The translations under genes were made by a program, and so were the position numbers. Below are positions 43,740-53,153 of a DNA stretch of 64,000 nucleotides, one piece after another. Positions within the stretch are counted from its first letter, which is position 1. Each line of letters begins with the position of its first letter. The notes under the pieces are model-generated. The model worked only from the letters and a program-made list of their open reading frames with translations. It was not told the origin of the DNA and did no database searches. This DNA comes from Ardenticatenales bacterium (lineage in GTDB: Bacteria; Chloroflexota; Anaerolineae; Ardenticatenales; Ardenticatenaceae): NCBI GenBank assembly GCA_020634795.1, contig JACKAZ010000001.1:401704-465703 (forward strand). Reading direction: 5' to 3'.

Positions 43740-43779
43740 GCGTGTTGCGCCTTGCCAAAACAAGGCTGAAGCAACACGC
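43740..43779. repeat. Hairpin between aroA and aroE
   Basis: GCGTGTTGC (43740-43748) and GCAACACGC (43771-43779) pair around an inner CTTG...CAAG stem. No T tract follows on either side, so termination is uncertain. It may be an mRNA processing or attenuation element. Confidence 0.6.
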
Positions 43780-43789
43780 CTCTCTATCT

Positions 43790-45142
43790 CTATCTCCCCT
43801 CACACTCCCACGCCATCTCCGCCCCCAGCGCACGCATCAGCGGCACGAAGGTCGGAAAGCTGTCGTCGATCACTTCGGCCCGTTCGATACGCACCGGCCC
43901 CTCCGCCACCAGCGCCGCCACTGCCAGCGCCATCGCCAGCCGATGGTCCATCGCGCTATCGACCGTACCGCCCCGTAGCCGTTGGGGGCCGTTCAAGGCG
44001 AAGCCATCGGCTCGCTCCTCGATTTTCGCCCCCAGCGCCGTCAACCCCGCCACCACGGCAGCGATCCGGTCGCTCTCTTTCACGCGCAGCTCGGCGGCAT
44101 CTCGTACCTCGGTCCGCCCCGATGCCTGTGTCGCCGCGACGGCAAGGATCGGGAACTCGTCGATGGCCCGCACTACGATCTCGCCGCCGATGGGAAGCCC
44201 GTTCAGCTCGCTCCCCGCGACCTGCAAGTCGCCCCGTGGCTCGCCGCCCTGCGTCAGCGCGTTTTCTGGGCTGATCTTTGCCCCCATTTGCTGCAGCAGC
44301 TCGAAGAGGCCGGTGCGGGTGGGGTTCAGGCCGACATCGGGCAGGCGGATGTGGCTACCCCGCACCAACGTGGCGGCCACGACCAAGAAGGCGGCCGACG
44401 AGGGGTCGGCGGGGATGCGGAACGGGCCGCCCGCGCCATCCCCCAGCGGGCGCAGCGGCGCTGTGGGCGGCACGACGCGGATCGTAGGGCCGTCAACGGT
44501 CAGCCCCGCGCCCATCGCGCTCAACATGCGCTCGGTGTGATCCCGCGCCGGGCCGGCTTCGATCACGGTGCTCGGGCCGTCGGCGAAGAGCGCGGCGAGC
44601 AGCACGGCGCTCTTCACTTGGGCGCTGGCGATGGGCAACGTGTAATCGATGGCCCGCAACGGGCCTCCCGTGATGGTCAACGGCGGCAGTTCGCGCTGAC
44701 CGACAACGTGACTTTCGATGGTGGCCCCCATGCGGCGCAAGGGGGTGGCGATGCGTCCCATGGGGCGGCGGCGCAGCGCGTCGTTGCCCGTCAGCGTGGT
44801 GGCAAAGGGTTGTCCTGCCAGGATACCGCTGAGCAGTCGCATGGTGGTGCCACTGCCGCCGCAGTCCAGTGCGTCGGCGGGGGCGGAAAAGCCCTGCAAG
44901 CCCACGCCGGTTACGGTGATACGGTCGCCGTCCTGCGCGATCGGCACGCCGAGCGCCCGCAGCACGCGGAGCGTGGCCAAGGTGTCTTCCGCCGCCAGCC
45001 AGCCTTCGGCATGGGTGGTGCCTTCGGCCAAGGCGCCGAGCAGCGCCACGCGGTGCGAAAGCGACTTGTCGCCCGCGACGAGGGCAGAGCCGCGGAGCGG
45101 CTGGGTGGCGGGCTGAACGGTCAGGGTTTTGTGTTTGGGCAT
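43790..45142 (-). CDS. aroA: 3-phosphoshikimate 1-carboxyvinyltransferase (EPSP synthase)
   Basis: 450 residues from ATG 45142; a GTG at 45208 would add 22 residues. PLRGSALVAGDKSLSHRVAL holds the catalytic Lys and Arg. GGSGTTMRLLSGIL and RPMGRIATPLRRMGA are the family signatures. The enzyme joins shikimate 3-phosphate and phosphoenolpyruvate. LDCGGSGTTMRLL fits a class II-like substrate loop only in part; no statement about inhibitor response is possible. With aroE it covers two steps of chorismate synthesis. Confidence 0.95.
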   Translation of the reverse strand: MPKHKTLTVQPATQPLRGSALVAGDKSLSHRVALLGALAEGTTHAEGWLAAEDTLATLRVLRALGVPIAQDGDRITVTGVGLQGFSAPADALDCGGSGTTMRLLSGILAGQPFATTLTGNDALRRRPMGRIATPLRRMGATIESHVVGQRELPPLTITGGPLRAIDYTLPIASAQVKSAVLLAALFADGPSTVIEAGPARDHTERMLSAMGAGLTVDGPTIRVVPPTAPLRPLGDGAGGPFRIPADPSSAAFLVVAATLVRGSHIRLPDVGLNPTRTGLFELLQQMGAKISPENALTQGGEPRGDLQVAGSELNGLPIGGEIVVRAIDEFPILAVAATQASGRTEVRDAAELRVKESDRIAAVVAGLTALGAKIEERADGFALNGPQRLRGGTVDSAMDHRLAMALAVAALVAEGPVRIERAEVIDDSFPTFVPLMRALGAEMAWECEGR

Positions 45143-45475
45143 CGGTAAAGGGGTGACCTGTAAGGGTGAAGGGTTGTGCTTGACTGGACGTGCGTCGGTG
45201 GTGGTCACTCGCGGGGGAGTTCCGTGATCTCAACGCGATAGTCAACGGTATGGGAAGCGACGAAATGGATTGCTCACTTCACGGATTGAATTGGCTCGGC
45301 GATCGTTGCAACAACATGATCGCCAGCGGCCCACACATCACAAGCGTGGGGGTGCGAGAGCGAGAGCGTAGCCGCGATTGTATCAACCACATCACGAATC
45401 ATCCCCGCTTCCGACAAAGCTCCGCCACGGGTATGGCCACTGACCCTCTGATTATACCGCCACACGCTGATCTGG
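45143..45475. other. Spacer without genes
   Basis: About 330 bp between aroA and the double ABC ATPase gene, both on the minus strand. A GTTGCAACAA palindrome near 45305 is the only motif noticed. Confidence 0.4.
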
Positions 45476-47161
45476 TCATGCGTCCGACGGGTCGGGCGTT
45501 AAGTGGTGCAGAAACTCACGTTCCCGCACGAAGGGGGGAAAGCCAAGGCGCTTTGCGAGTTGAGTGACCGGCGGTTGCAGATCGGGCGGGGCATGCGGAA
45601 AGAAGTCCTCGGCGGGGCCATCGAATTCCAGTTGTCCATCGACCAAGTGCAACACACGATCCGCCAGCTCGCCAACGAACGACATGTCGTGACTGATGAG
45701 CAAGAGGGTGTGGCCTGCGTCGCGCAACGCCCGTAGCAGCGCGACGAGCCGCTGACGGTGGAGGAAATCCATGCCCCGCGCCGGTTCGTCCAGCACCAGC
45801 ACGCTGGCCCCCTGCGCAAGGATCGAGGCCAGCGCCACCCAGCGCTGCTCAACCGCCGACAGATCGTAGGGATGGACGTGGGCCTGCGCCGCCAAGCCCG
45901 TGACCGCCAGCGCGGCCACCATGCGCTCGTGGCGTTGGGCCGCACTGAAGCCGAGTTGGCGGGGCGCGAAGGCAACTTCGGCTTCGACGGTGGGGTTGAA
46001 GAGTTGGTCGAGCGGCGCTTGAAAGAGGATGCCGACCTGCGCGGCCAGTTGGTGCGTGGGGCGGTGGGCGATGGGTCGTCCGTTGAGGGCGACCGTGCCG
46101 CGCTGTGGTCGCAGCAGCCCGTTGAGCGTGCGGGCCAAGGTGCTTTTGCCCGCACCGTTGGCCCCAATCAGGGCGGTGATGCGGCCCGCTGCTAGGGTGG
46201 CGGTCAGATCGCGCAGCACGGGCGGGCCGTCGTTGTAGGCGAAGGTGACGCTGGCCAACCTGACCTCGGTCGGCGTGGGACTGGCGAGCGCGGGGGGGAG
46301 GGCGAGCGCGGGTGCGTCGTGGGGCGACGCCGCCGTGCCCGTGGGCTTGCGGAAGGCGACGACCGCTTCGTCCAGCGTGAGGGGCCACGGGGCAGGCAAT
46401 GCCGCCCGTTGCGCCAGCCACGTCATGCGCGGGGGGACCACGCCCAACGCGGCAAGGCGTGGGTCGCTCACCATGTCACGACTCGGTCCATGGCGCTGCA
46501 AGGCGCCGTGGTGCAGCCACGTGCTGGCCGCGCAACGCGTGGCAAAATCCGCGACATCCACCGTGGCGGTGAGCAAGGTCGTCCCGTCGCGATGCAACGC
46601 CTCAAGCAGTGCCAAGACGCTGCGCTGGCTCGCGGGGTCGAGCGAGGCCAGCGGCTCGTCGAGCAGCAGGTAACGTGGACGCAGCGCAAGGGTGGCGGCC
46701 AGCGCCACACGCTGCTGTTCGCCGCCCGAAAGTGTGGTGGGGTCGCGATGGGCCAAGCGGTGCAGTGCGAAATCGTCGAGTAGATCCGCGATGCGGCGTT
46801 GCATCGCGGCACGGGGCCAGCCACGATTTTCCAGCGGGAAAGCCAACTCCTCTGCCACCGTCTCGCGTGCCCCACTCAGATGGTGGCGATTTTCTTGAGG
46901 AAGAAGTGTGATCTGTGTCAGCCAACGGTCCCACGCTGTCCCTTGCAACGAGAGGCCCTCCACCGACAGCTCCCCCGTCAGCGTGCCGCCCAAATGGCGG
47001 GTGAAAGCACCGGCCAGCGCCAGAAGCAGCGTACTTTTCCCACTGCCGTTGCCGCCGCATAATAGCTGCCATGCGCCCGCCTTAAGCTGGAATCCGGGGA
47101 GCGTCAGGCTCACCGTTTCAGATTCGGGGTAGCGGGCGGTCAAGGAGGTAGCCTGTAGCAT
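45476..47161 (-). CDS. Double ABC ATPase (ECF/cobalt-type energising subunit), second signature altered
   Basis: 561 residues containing two ABC domains in one chain. Domain 1 has Walker A GGNGSGKST, Q-loop LLPQEN, signature LSGGEQQR and Walker B LLLDEPLASLD. Domain 2 (from about 305) has Walker A GANGAGKST, Q-loop ILFQAP, signature DLSAVEQR where LSGGQ is expected, and VLVLDEPARGMD. The layout is that of fused EcfA1-EcfA2 ATPases that drive vitamin or metal ECF transporters. No transmembrane EcfT or substrate component is adjacent, so this must work with a partner encoded elsewhere. It is divergent to the bactofilin genes. Confidence 0.85.
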   Translation of the reverse strand: MLQATSLTARYPESETVSLTLPGFQLKAGAWQLLCGGNGSGKSTLLLALAGAFTRHLGGTLTGELSVEGLSLQGTAWDRWLTQITLLPQENRHHLSGARETVAEELAFPLENRGWPRAAMQRRIADLLDDFALHRLAHRDPTTLSGGEQQRVALAATLALRPRYLLLDEPLASLDPASQRSVLALLEALHRDGTTLLTATVDVADFATRCAASTWLHHGALQRHGPSRDMVSDPRLAALGVVPPRMTWLAQRAALPAPWPLTLDEAVVAFRKPTGTAASPHDAPALALPPALASPTPTEVRLASVTFAYNDGPPVLRDLTATLAAGRITALIGANGAGKSTLARTLNGLLRPQRGTVALNGRPIAHRPTHQLAAQVGILFQAPLDQLFNPTVEAEVAFAPRQLGFSAAQRHERMVAALAVTGLAAQAHVHPYDLSAVEQRWVALASILAQGASVLVLDEPARGMDFLHRQRLVALLRALRDAGHTLLLISHDMSFVGELADRVLHLVDGQLEFDGPAEDFFPHAPPDLQPPVTQLAKRLGFPPFVREREFLHHLTPDPSDA

Positions 47162-47475
47162 TGAGTATTTAGTGATTAGTAGACGTTGCTCTGCGCTGCG
47201 CTGCAGGGCCTTCCGTTGTTCGGCGTGGCCGTTCCGTTCTGCATGCTGCGTTCCGTTGGACGTTAACTTTTGCCATGAACGACCAATTGCGCTACAGTCG
47301 TTGCCACGTTATCCAGAGCGCTTGACCCTCTATTTGCGTAGGTAAAGAGTAGGGAAACTGTGGGTGAATTGTCAAACAGCGAATGACGTTATTCACTATA
47401 GTATTCTTTACTTTTTAGCTACTATCCCATCCACGTTTGCAGAAAAATGTGATGACCATCCAAGGAGAGTTCACT
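47162..47475. other. Divergent promoter region of ABC ATPase and bactofilin genes
   Basis: About 310 bp with an AT-richer centre (47330-47440). TTGTCA (47369-47374) and TATAGT (47397-47402) are present, but 22 bp apart, so no promoter can be assigned with confidence. Confidence 0.4.
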
Positions 47476-48048
47476 ATGAGTTTCTTCCGACGTAACCGGG
47501 ACGACGAAGAAAGCGTCGAGTCCTATAAACAAAATCGTCCGCCTCTTGCGCAGCGCATCAACCCCGAGCCAGCCCGTGTCCAAGACAGTAGCAGTTCTGT
47601 CAGCTTCGACAGCAGCCCCGAAGTGGCGGCTCCGTCAACGCCCCGTGTACCGGCCTATTCCCGTGAGGCCGTCGCGATGTCCACCCCCCGTCGCGACAAC
47701 CTGTCGCTGGAACGCTATCGGGACGGGGCAACGACCGTAGCACGCGACACCAGCTTTCAGGGTGCGCTGAAAACTGAAGGCAACCTCTTCATTGAAGGCT
47801 CTTTCGAGGGTGAGTTAGAGGCCAACGACACCATTGTAATCGCGGAAGGTGCCAAGGTGAGCGGCCAAGTCAAGGCACGTGATGTGCTGATCGCGGGTAA
47901 AATGGATGGCGAGATTCACGCCGGTGAGCGCTTTTTGGCAAAGCCTACGGCTCACGTTGAAGGGGATGTGGAAAGCGCTATACTCGTGATTGAGGAAGGG
48001 GCGCACATCAACTGCCAATTCGCTATGAGTTCAAGAGGGGGGTACTAA
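47476..48048 (+). CDS. Bactofilin-family cytoskeletal protein, paralog 1
   Basis: 190 residues from ATG 47476, preceded by GGAGA. A Ser/Pro-rich disordered N terminus (residues 1-75, including DSSSSVSFDSSPEVAAPSTP) precedes the right-handed beta-helix domain of bactofilins (about 80-185): DTSFQGALKTEGNLFIEGSF with hydrophobic-x-hydrophobic rungs such as VKARDVLIAGKMDGEI. Bactofilins polymerise without nucleotides and organise cell shape or peptidoglycan synthesis. The second copy follows after four bases. Confidence 0.9.
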   Translation: MSFFRRNRDDEESVESYKQNRPPLAQRINPEPARVQDSSSSVSFDSSPEVAAPSTPRVPAYSREAVAMSTPRRDNLSLERYRDGATTVARDTSFQGALKTEGNLFIEGSFEGELEANDTIVIAEGAKVSGQVKARDVLIAGKMDGEIHAGERFLAKPTAHVEGDVESAILVIEEGAHINCQFAMSSRGGY

Positions 48049-48052
48049 ACCC

Positions 48053-48628
48053 ATGGATAGTTTTCGCAGCAGCAGTTTGGCCCTGAGTCGGACGGATACC
48101 ACCAACAGTAGCATCGTTGATCGCAATTCCCATTTTGACGGCCTCTACAAGACGACCGCTGACTTGATGGTCGAGGGGCGTGCCAACGGGGAAATACAAT
48201 GTGAAGGGACCGTGACTGTGGCCGAAGGCGCGAGCGTTGAGGCAACGATTTCGGCCCGTACTGTGGTGATCGCGGGAACGGCGGAAGGGCAAATTACCTG
48301 CATCGAGCAGTTCATCCTCAAACCAACGGGACGAATCACGGGAAAGGTCACCGCAGCCAGCATTATGGTCGAAGAGGGTGCTTTCTTCGAAGGGGAATTC
48401 CGTATGGCACAAGGGAGCGGCGGCAGCTTTGACAGCTTTACATCAACGGATGACAGCTTGGGCAGCAGCAGATTGAATGATCCCTTCACGATTGACGAGG
48501 TCGGCGGGTCGTCGACCTTTGATACGGACGATGATGTTGACAGTCTGACCGCTGACTTGCTGGACGAGATGGAAGAAGAGAATGCCGACGACCTTTCGGT
48601 CGCCGTTGAGGACGAAGAGTTGGCTTAA
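48053..48628 (+). CDS. Bactofilin-family cytoskeletal protein, paralog 2
   Basis: 191 residues. The beta-helix domain lies at about 25-125 (NSHFDGLYKTTADLMVEGRA and the rungs VEATISARTVVIAGTAEGQI). The C-terminal 60 residues are acidic and low-complexity (FDSFTSTDDSLGSS, MEEENADDLSVAVEDEELA), the reverse of paralog 1, which has its disordered tail at the N terminus. The pair could co-polymerise. A GGGGGG-type site precedes the ATG. A bidirectional terminator follows. Confidence 0.9.
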   Translation: MDSFRSSSLALSRTDTTNSSIVDRNSHFDGLYKTTADLMVEGRANGEIQCEGTVTVAEGASVEATISARTVVIAGTAEGQITCIEQFILKPTGRITGKVTAASIMVEEGAFFEGEFRMAQGSGGSFDSFTSTDDSLGSSRLNDPFTIDEVGGSSTFDTDDDVDSLTADLLDEMEEENADDLSVAVEDEELA

Positions 48629-48652
48629 GCACGTCCCTCATCTCAAGCAAGA

Positions 48653-48679
48653 AAGCCACGAGTCATCTCGTGGCTTTTT
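48653..48679. terminator. Bidirectional terminator between bactofilins and the convergent lipoprotein
   Basis: GCCACGAG (48655-48662), loop TCAT, CTCGTGGC (48667-48674) and five T residues. The complementary side has a GAAA run, so it can also stop the minus-strand gene. Extended pairing of CAAGCAAGAAA with TTTCTTTGCTTG lengthens the stem. Confidence 0.88.
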
Positions 48680-48695
48680 CTTTGCTTGCGATGCC

Positions 48696-49553
48696 TTACT
48701 GCACCGGCCGTGGCGCCTCCCCGAAGAGACTGATCTGATAGAGCTGCGTCTGATATTTCACGATCTTTCCGTTGTCACGGACAAAGTCGGCAATCGCGGT
48801 CGCCTGCTCGCCCGTGAACTCGACTTGGGTTGAGGTGTACTGTTCAAGAGGCAGCGACTCGAAGGGCCACCACTCATACAACACCGCCTGATCTTCAGTC
48901 AATTCGCCCAAGTTGTTGATCTGCTGCGCCTGAAAGAGGAAGGAATCGGCATCGTAGCGTGCCGAATTGGTGGGGCGCTCCGACAGCAAACGGTCCCGGA
49001 CCGTGGCGAAAGGCGCGGGCGCCTCGGGGCTACCCGCCGGATAGACACTGATTTCACGCTGTTTGTCATTGAAACTGGCGATGAGGTAACTCGTAGGGGC
49101 ATCGGCGATCATTTCATCGCGGACGCTTTCAATCTCCCAGATCCCCGACGCCTCCACGAAGTCAAGCAGCGCCGACATCTCTTCGGGCGTGAGTTTTCCC
49201 ACAAAGACTTCTCGTTCAAAGCCCGCAGAAGGCTTCTCACTCTCTTGGCTCCACACCACCGTGCCATCCCCGTACAAGGTGAAAAGCGGCAGTTGCGTCC
49301 CGCTGGGGGCCATGCGGAAGCCGCCGCCTTCGTCGTACTGAAGGATGACGGCTTCGGCGACCGGATTCCACGACGCGCCGCCGCTGGCCACGTCGTCCGA
49401 CGCATCGTCGGGGGTGCTCCCCTCGTCGGTTGGCGTCAGGGTGGGCAGCACGAGCGGGTCGCGGGTGGGGTCGGCGGCGGGCGTGGACGGGTCGCTCGTC
49501 GCACAGCCCGTCAGAAGGAAGAGCGCGCACAGTACAATCATCAAGCGGTTCAT
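48696..49553 (-). CDS. Putative lipoprotein of unknown function
   Basis: 285 residues from ATG 49553. The signal ends in the lipobox LLTGC; a Thr/Pro/Asp-rich spacer follows (PTLTPTDEGSTPDDASDD). The globular domain has a strand-rich pattern (FRMAPSGTQLPLFTLYGDGT and LTPEEMSALLDFVEASGIWE). GDGTVVW and the TPEEM motif resemble uncharacterised lipoproteins of Chloroflexota. No enzyme motif was found. The gene converges on the bactofilins. Confidence 0.75.
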   Translation of the reverse strand: MNRLMIVLCALFLLTGCATSDPSTPAADPTRDPLVLPTLTPTDEGSTPDDASDDVASGGASWNPVAEAVILQYDEGGGFRMAPSGTQLPLFTLYGDGTVVWSQESEKPSAGFEREVFVGKLTPEEMSALLDFVEASGIWEIESVRDEMIADAPTSYLIASFNDKQREISVYPAGSPEAPAPFATVRDRLLSERPTNSARYDADSFLFQAQQINNLGELTEDQAVLYEWWPFESLPLEQYTSTQVEFTGEQATAIADFVRDNGKIVKYQTQLYQISLFGEAPRPVQ

Positions 49554-49674
49554 GGAAGGATCCCCTACTTGCATCGGTTGATCTTGAGTCGAGATTGTAC
49601 AAACGTCGAGACCCTTACCAAAGTTTCTGCCACGCGCTTCGACCTTCTGCTGACCCACCCTCTTTTGGCAGCGC

Positions 49675-49890
49675 TCAATTCATCGGCGGCGAGTGGGCAT
49701 CAATAATGCTAAAGGGCGCTTTGAGAGCGGGTGCCCAATGGTGGAGGGCGGCGGCGCGGCGGAGCTGTTGGAGTGTCCGATCATCGACTGGCTCATACGC
49801 GGGTGAGCGGAGCGGTATGGTAAGGGTTGGCTCATCGTCGGACCATGTTGGCTGCGGCATCTGCGTGGGAGAGACGAATTTCTTGTTCAT
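49675..49890 (-). CDS. Small hypothetical protein
   Basis: 71 residues from ATG 49890, with an AAAGGCAG site seven bases upstream. It starts MNKKFVSPTQMPQPTWSDDE and has a central helix RTLQQLRRAAALHHW. No family recognised. It lies 71 bp downstream of the glycosyltransferase gene, whose promoter-distal side it follows. It could be a spurious frame; codon usage looks acceptable. Confidence 0.4.
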   Translation of the reverse strand: MNKKFVSPTQMPQPTWSDDEPTLTIPLRSPAYEPVDDRTLQQLRRAAALHHWAPALKAPFSIIDAHSPPMN

Positions 49891-49961
49891 CACAACTGCC
49901 TTTCTAGTCCCGCGTTGCCCAATCCACAAGAGACATGCTCGCTGGGGTGGCCTCGGTTCGA

Positions 49962-51188
49962 TCAAGGGGGGCGATCGATTTGCTTTCTCCTATTTCCCCA
50001 AACGCGCCAACGGCCCCTTTTTTCACGTGAACTGTCAAAATTCGTGGTAGCAGGTGGCAGATCCGCCATTTCAATCAACCGCGCTGCGATATCGAGGGCA
50101 GCACGCGGTGCGGCAAGCGTGGCGGCGGCATCGCAGGCCCGTTGATGCAAGATCGTTGGCCCGTGCTCGTTGAAGAGGCCACGCAGTGCGATCGAGACCT
50201 CGTCGGGCGATGGGGTCAGCCGCCCCACGCCGCTCTCGGTGATCCAGCGAACGTTGCCCTCTTCTTGCCCCGGAATGAAGCTGGTGATGAAGATCGGTAG
50301 CCGGGTCGCCAGCCCCTCGGCCAGCGTGCCCGGCCCAGCTTTGGTGATTAGCAAATCTGCCGCCGCCATACGGCGCGGCATATCGCGCACGAAGCCGGTG
50401 ACGACCGTCGGAATCTTCCACTGACGTTCGGTCAGCTTGCGCCGCAGCCGTTCGTTGCGCCCCGCGATGACCATCTGCGACAAGGGCAACCCGCTATCGG
50501 CAATGGCCCCCGCCAGCTTGTCCAGCCCGCCCATCCCCTCACCGCCGCCCACCAGCAGCACCATCGGACGGTCGATGGGCAGCCCGTATTCCCGCTTCAT
50601 CTGCGCCTTGTCGGTTGGCAGCGAGAGGAAACGCAGATCGATCGGCAGACCACTCCGCTCCACACGCTCTGCGGGCACGCCCGCCGCCACCGCCCGACGC
50701 TGCGCTTCGTCGCTGGCGACGAAGGTGCGCGTGGCACCCCGCCAAAACCAGAAGGGGTGCGCCGTTGCCAGATCAGTAACGACGGTGACGAAGGGAAGAT
50801 TGGGGCGAAGCTGGCGCAGCAAGCGGCCCGGCACGCTGGTCGCCAGCGGGTGAACGCTCACGATCAGGTCGAAGGGGTGGCGACGCAGCATTTGCAACAT
50901 TTTAGGCCCTGCAATCGAGGCCACGACGGCATTGAGGGCCGATTTGACGGGGAGGGGCGAGGTTACTTTGAAGGCGAGGCCGTAGAACCAGGCGGCATGG
51001 TCGATGCTGGGGCGGTAGAGCTTGCCAAAATGGTGAAACGGAGGAAAGGCGGTTTCGGTGATGAAGTCAACCGTATCGACCGTGAACCGATGCTCATGAT
51101 CGAGTCGTTGGATCGCTTGGCTGAGCGCGTTGGCGGCGGCACGGTGTCCGCCGCCCGTGTCGCTCATCAAGATCAGAATGCGTGGCAT
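49962..51188 (-). CDS. Diacylglycerol glucosyl/galactosyltransferase-like GT28 enzyme (MGDG synthase type)
   Basis: 408 residues with a GT-B fold. ILMSDTGGGHRAAANALSQA is the MGDG-synthase N-terminal motif. VTDLATAHPFWFWRGATRTF resembles the acceptor site and AAADLLITKAGPGTLAEGLA the UDP-sugar-binding motif. These enzymes add glucose or galactose to diacylglycerol, making membrane glycolipids. The family also includes the lipoteichoic-acid anchor synthase. It is a cytoplasmic membrane-associated enzyme. Sugar and linkage cannot be told. The C terminus is basic (RRKQIDRPP). Confidence 0.87.
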   Translation of the reverse strand: MPRILILMSDTGGGHRAAANALSQAIQRLDHEHRFTVDTVDFITETAFPPFHHFGKLYRPSIDHAAWFYGLAFKVTSPLPVKSALNAVVASIAGPKMLQMLRRHPFDLIVSVHPLATSVPGRLLRQLRPNLPFVTVVTDLATAHPFWFWRGATRTFVASDEAQRRAVAAGVPAERVERSGLPIDLRFLSLPTDKAQMKREYGLPIDRPMVLLVGGGEGMGGLDKLAGAIADSGLPLSQMVIAGRNERLRRKLTERQWKIPTVVTGFVRDMPRRMAAADLLITKAGPGTLAEGLATRLPIFITSFIPGQEEGNVRWITESGVGRLTPSPDEVSIALRGLFNEHGPTILHQRACDAAATLAAPRAALDIAARLIEMADLPPATTNFDSSREKRGRWRVWGNRRKQIDRPP

Positions 51189-51538
51189 GGCGTGGTTGGA
51201 TTCGTTTAAGGGGGTGTTGGTCGGTATGCCGGTTCAATCGTTCCGACTGTCCCCCTGTGGAAAAATAGAGAGATCATGCGCTGACGCGCACCACGGAGGA
51301 TGAAAGTAACGCATGACGATGGGCGGGTGTAGGGGTGTGGGGCCTGGCAAAGCAGTGTCCTATCAACGTGGCAACCAGGTTCCCATGCGCTATTCTCCAT
51401 TCGCCAAGCCGTGGTTGTGGCGAGCGACCGTTAGACGGCGCGACGACGCGCACGAACCGGTTGACTTTCAGGGCAGCCTGGAAAATGGAACGATTTTGAC
51501 GAGGGTCTCAACGCTCCGCGCTCGAACGCTCCTCTTTT
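51189..51538. other. Spacer with degenerate repeated words
   Basis: About 350 bp without a gene. GATGAAAGTAACGCATGAC-like (51300-51315) and CCACGGAGGATGAAA resemble a word at 32585-32610. AACGCTC words near 51510-51532 reach the end of the MFS gene. Confidence 0.45.
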
Positions 51539-52885
51539 TTATATTAGGGATGAATGGGCCTCGTGCCGGTGGCGCGTGGCCCAGAAGAAGGACCAGAAGG
51601 CCACGATCATAATGATCAGCCCTGTGGTTAGCACGACCGGCGGAATGCCGACGCGGTCGGCAATCGTGCCCGCCACCAACATCGGAACGATGGCGAGCGA
51701 ATTGGCAAGCAGATATTGGGCGGCAAAGACCCGGCCGCGCACCGTGTGCGGCGTCCGTTCCTGCAGCATCGTCTGGGCCGGAATGCCGATCATCGCAAAG
51801 CCCAGACCGATGGAAAAGGCCAGCGCCATCGTCGCCCAGGTCAACAGGGTCGTCTGGTCGGTCAACCGCGTCGCCACCAGCGCCATCAGCGTCAACATGC
51901 CACCTTGCAGCGCCAAGCCGCTGCTAGAAATCGTCTCGCGGCGGATGGCGTGACCGATGCGCGGAATGACGAAGGTGCCGAGCAACATCCCGATGCCCGC
52001 GGGCGCGAAGATGTAGATCGCATCCTCTTGGCTGACGCGCAGGATGTTGGAGGCATAGTTGGGGGCGACCATCGCCAAGATGTAGGCGATGGTCGCGGTC
52101 AGCGAGAGGTTGATCATCGCCACCCAAAGCGTGGGCGTCCGTTTGACGAAGGACAGCCCCTCGCGCATCTCTTGCCAGCCGCGTTGCAGCGCGCTCTCGG
52201 TCGCATCGCCCGTTCGCGTCACGCGGGCGAGTACCGGATCGGGGGGCAGCGTACGAAGTAACAGTACCGCGATGCTGTACATCAACGCCACCAGGGCGAA
52301 CGAGAACTCGATGCCGTTGCCCGTGCCAAACCAGCGGTTGCCCAGCTTGATGATCAGCGGGAAGAGCACCAACAGCCCCAAGACCTGGGTGCCGGTGATC
52401 GTCAGATTGAAGAGCGAGTTGGCGGTGATGAGCCGCTTGCGCCCCACCAGAAGCGGGATCGTGGCCCCTTCGGCGGGGGCAAAGAATTGGGCGATCGCGC
52501 TGGTCAGAAAGGTGGCGGTGTAGACCCAGACGATGAGCGGTGCGCCACTGAAGAGCTTGAGCGCGACGATGTAGCTGAGCGCCAGCAGCACGCGCAGCGC
52601 GTTGGACGCCACCAAGACGCGCCGTTTTGGAAAGCGATCCACCACCACCCCCGCCACCGCGCTAAAGAGGACGGCGGGCAGCGTGAAGGCAAGGATCATC
52701 AACCCCACATGGCCCGTCGATTCGGTGAGCTGGGCGATCATCAGCAGCTCGACATAATGAATGCCGTTATGCGAGGTTTGGGACAGGAGTTGCGCGATCC
52801 AGAGATTGCGAAAGGGGCCAATCTTGAGGAGCGCCCCAAAGGAGTGGGAAGCGTCGTCGGGCGACTGAGGGCGGGATGTGGTCAT
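51539..52885 (-). CDS. Major facilitator superfamily transporter (MFS_3/macrolide-efflux-like)
   Basis: 448 residues with twelve hydrophobic segments. The first is preceded by FGALLKIGPFRNLWIAQLLS and the A motif of MFS_3 (VAGVVVDRFPKRRVLVAS) lies between TM2 and TM3. A second half with a similar order follows after a polar loop near 215. Proteins of this group export drugs or metabolites. No specific substrate can be inferred. The gene is alone on the minus strand. Confidence 0.88.
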   Translation of the reverse strand: MTTSRPQSPDDASHSFGALLKIGPFRNLWIAQLLSQTSHNGIHYVELLMIAQLTESTGHVGLMILAFTLPAVLFSAVAGVVVDRFPKRRVLVASNALRVLLALSYIVALKLFSGAPLIVWVYTATFLTSAIAQFFAPAEGATIPLLVGRKRLITANSLFNLTITGTQVLGLLVLFPLIIKLGNRWFGTGNGIEFSFALVALMYSIAVLLLRTLPPDPVLARVTRTGDATESALQRGWQEMREGLSFVKRTPTLWVAMINLSLTATIAYILAMVAPNYASNILRVSQEDAIYIFAPAGIGMLLGTFVIPRIGHAIRRETISSSGLALQGGMLTLMALVATRLTDQTTLLTWATMALAFSIGLGFAMIGIPAQTMLQERTPHTVRGRVFAAQYLLANSLAIVPMLVAGTIADRVGIPPVVLTTGLIIMIVAFWSFFWATRHRHEAHSSLI

Positions 52886-52940
52886 GATAGGCGGCTGCGT
52901 GCGGCCCCTTCCGTGTGAAACGGGGGGCAGAAATCGCGCC

Positions 52941-53153
52941 TCATTCTGCGGCGCGCTCGGTCGATAGGAGCCGTTTCATCCGCTTGCGCAGCACCGGCCG
53001 CTCGAGTTGCACGCGGCGCTCGCAGCGCTCGCAGCGCAACGCAATGTCAATGCCCACGCGCACCACGATCCACAAATCGCCCCCGCACGGGTGCGGCTTG
53101 CGAAGCTGGATTCGGTCACCGAGTTGAGGAAAGTAGATCGCGTCGTTCGTCAT
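52941..53153 (-). CDS. DUF951-family small protein
   Basis: 70 residues. GDRIQLRKPHPCGGDLWIVV and the CERCERRVQLER segment, three Cys in all, match the DUF951 pattern GD-V-KKPHPCG followed by CxxC. The domain is a small OB/SH3-like barrel found as a stand-alone protein in many bacteria, function not established. It lies upstream of glyA but in the opposite direction. Confidence 0.87.
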   Translation of the reverse strand: MTNDAIYFPQLGDRIQLRKPHPCGGDLWIVVRVGIDIALRCERCERRVQLERPVLRKRMKRLLSTERAAE

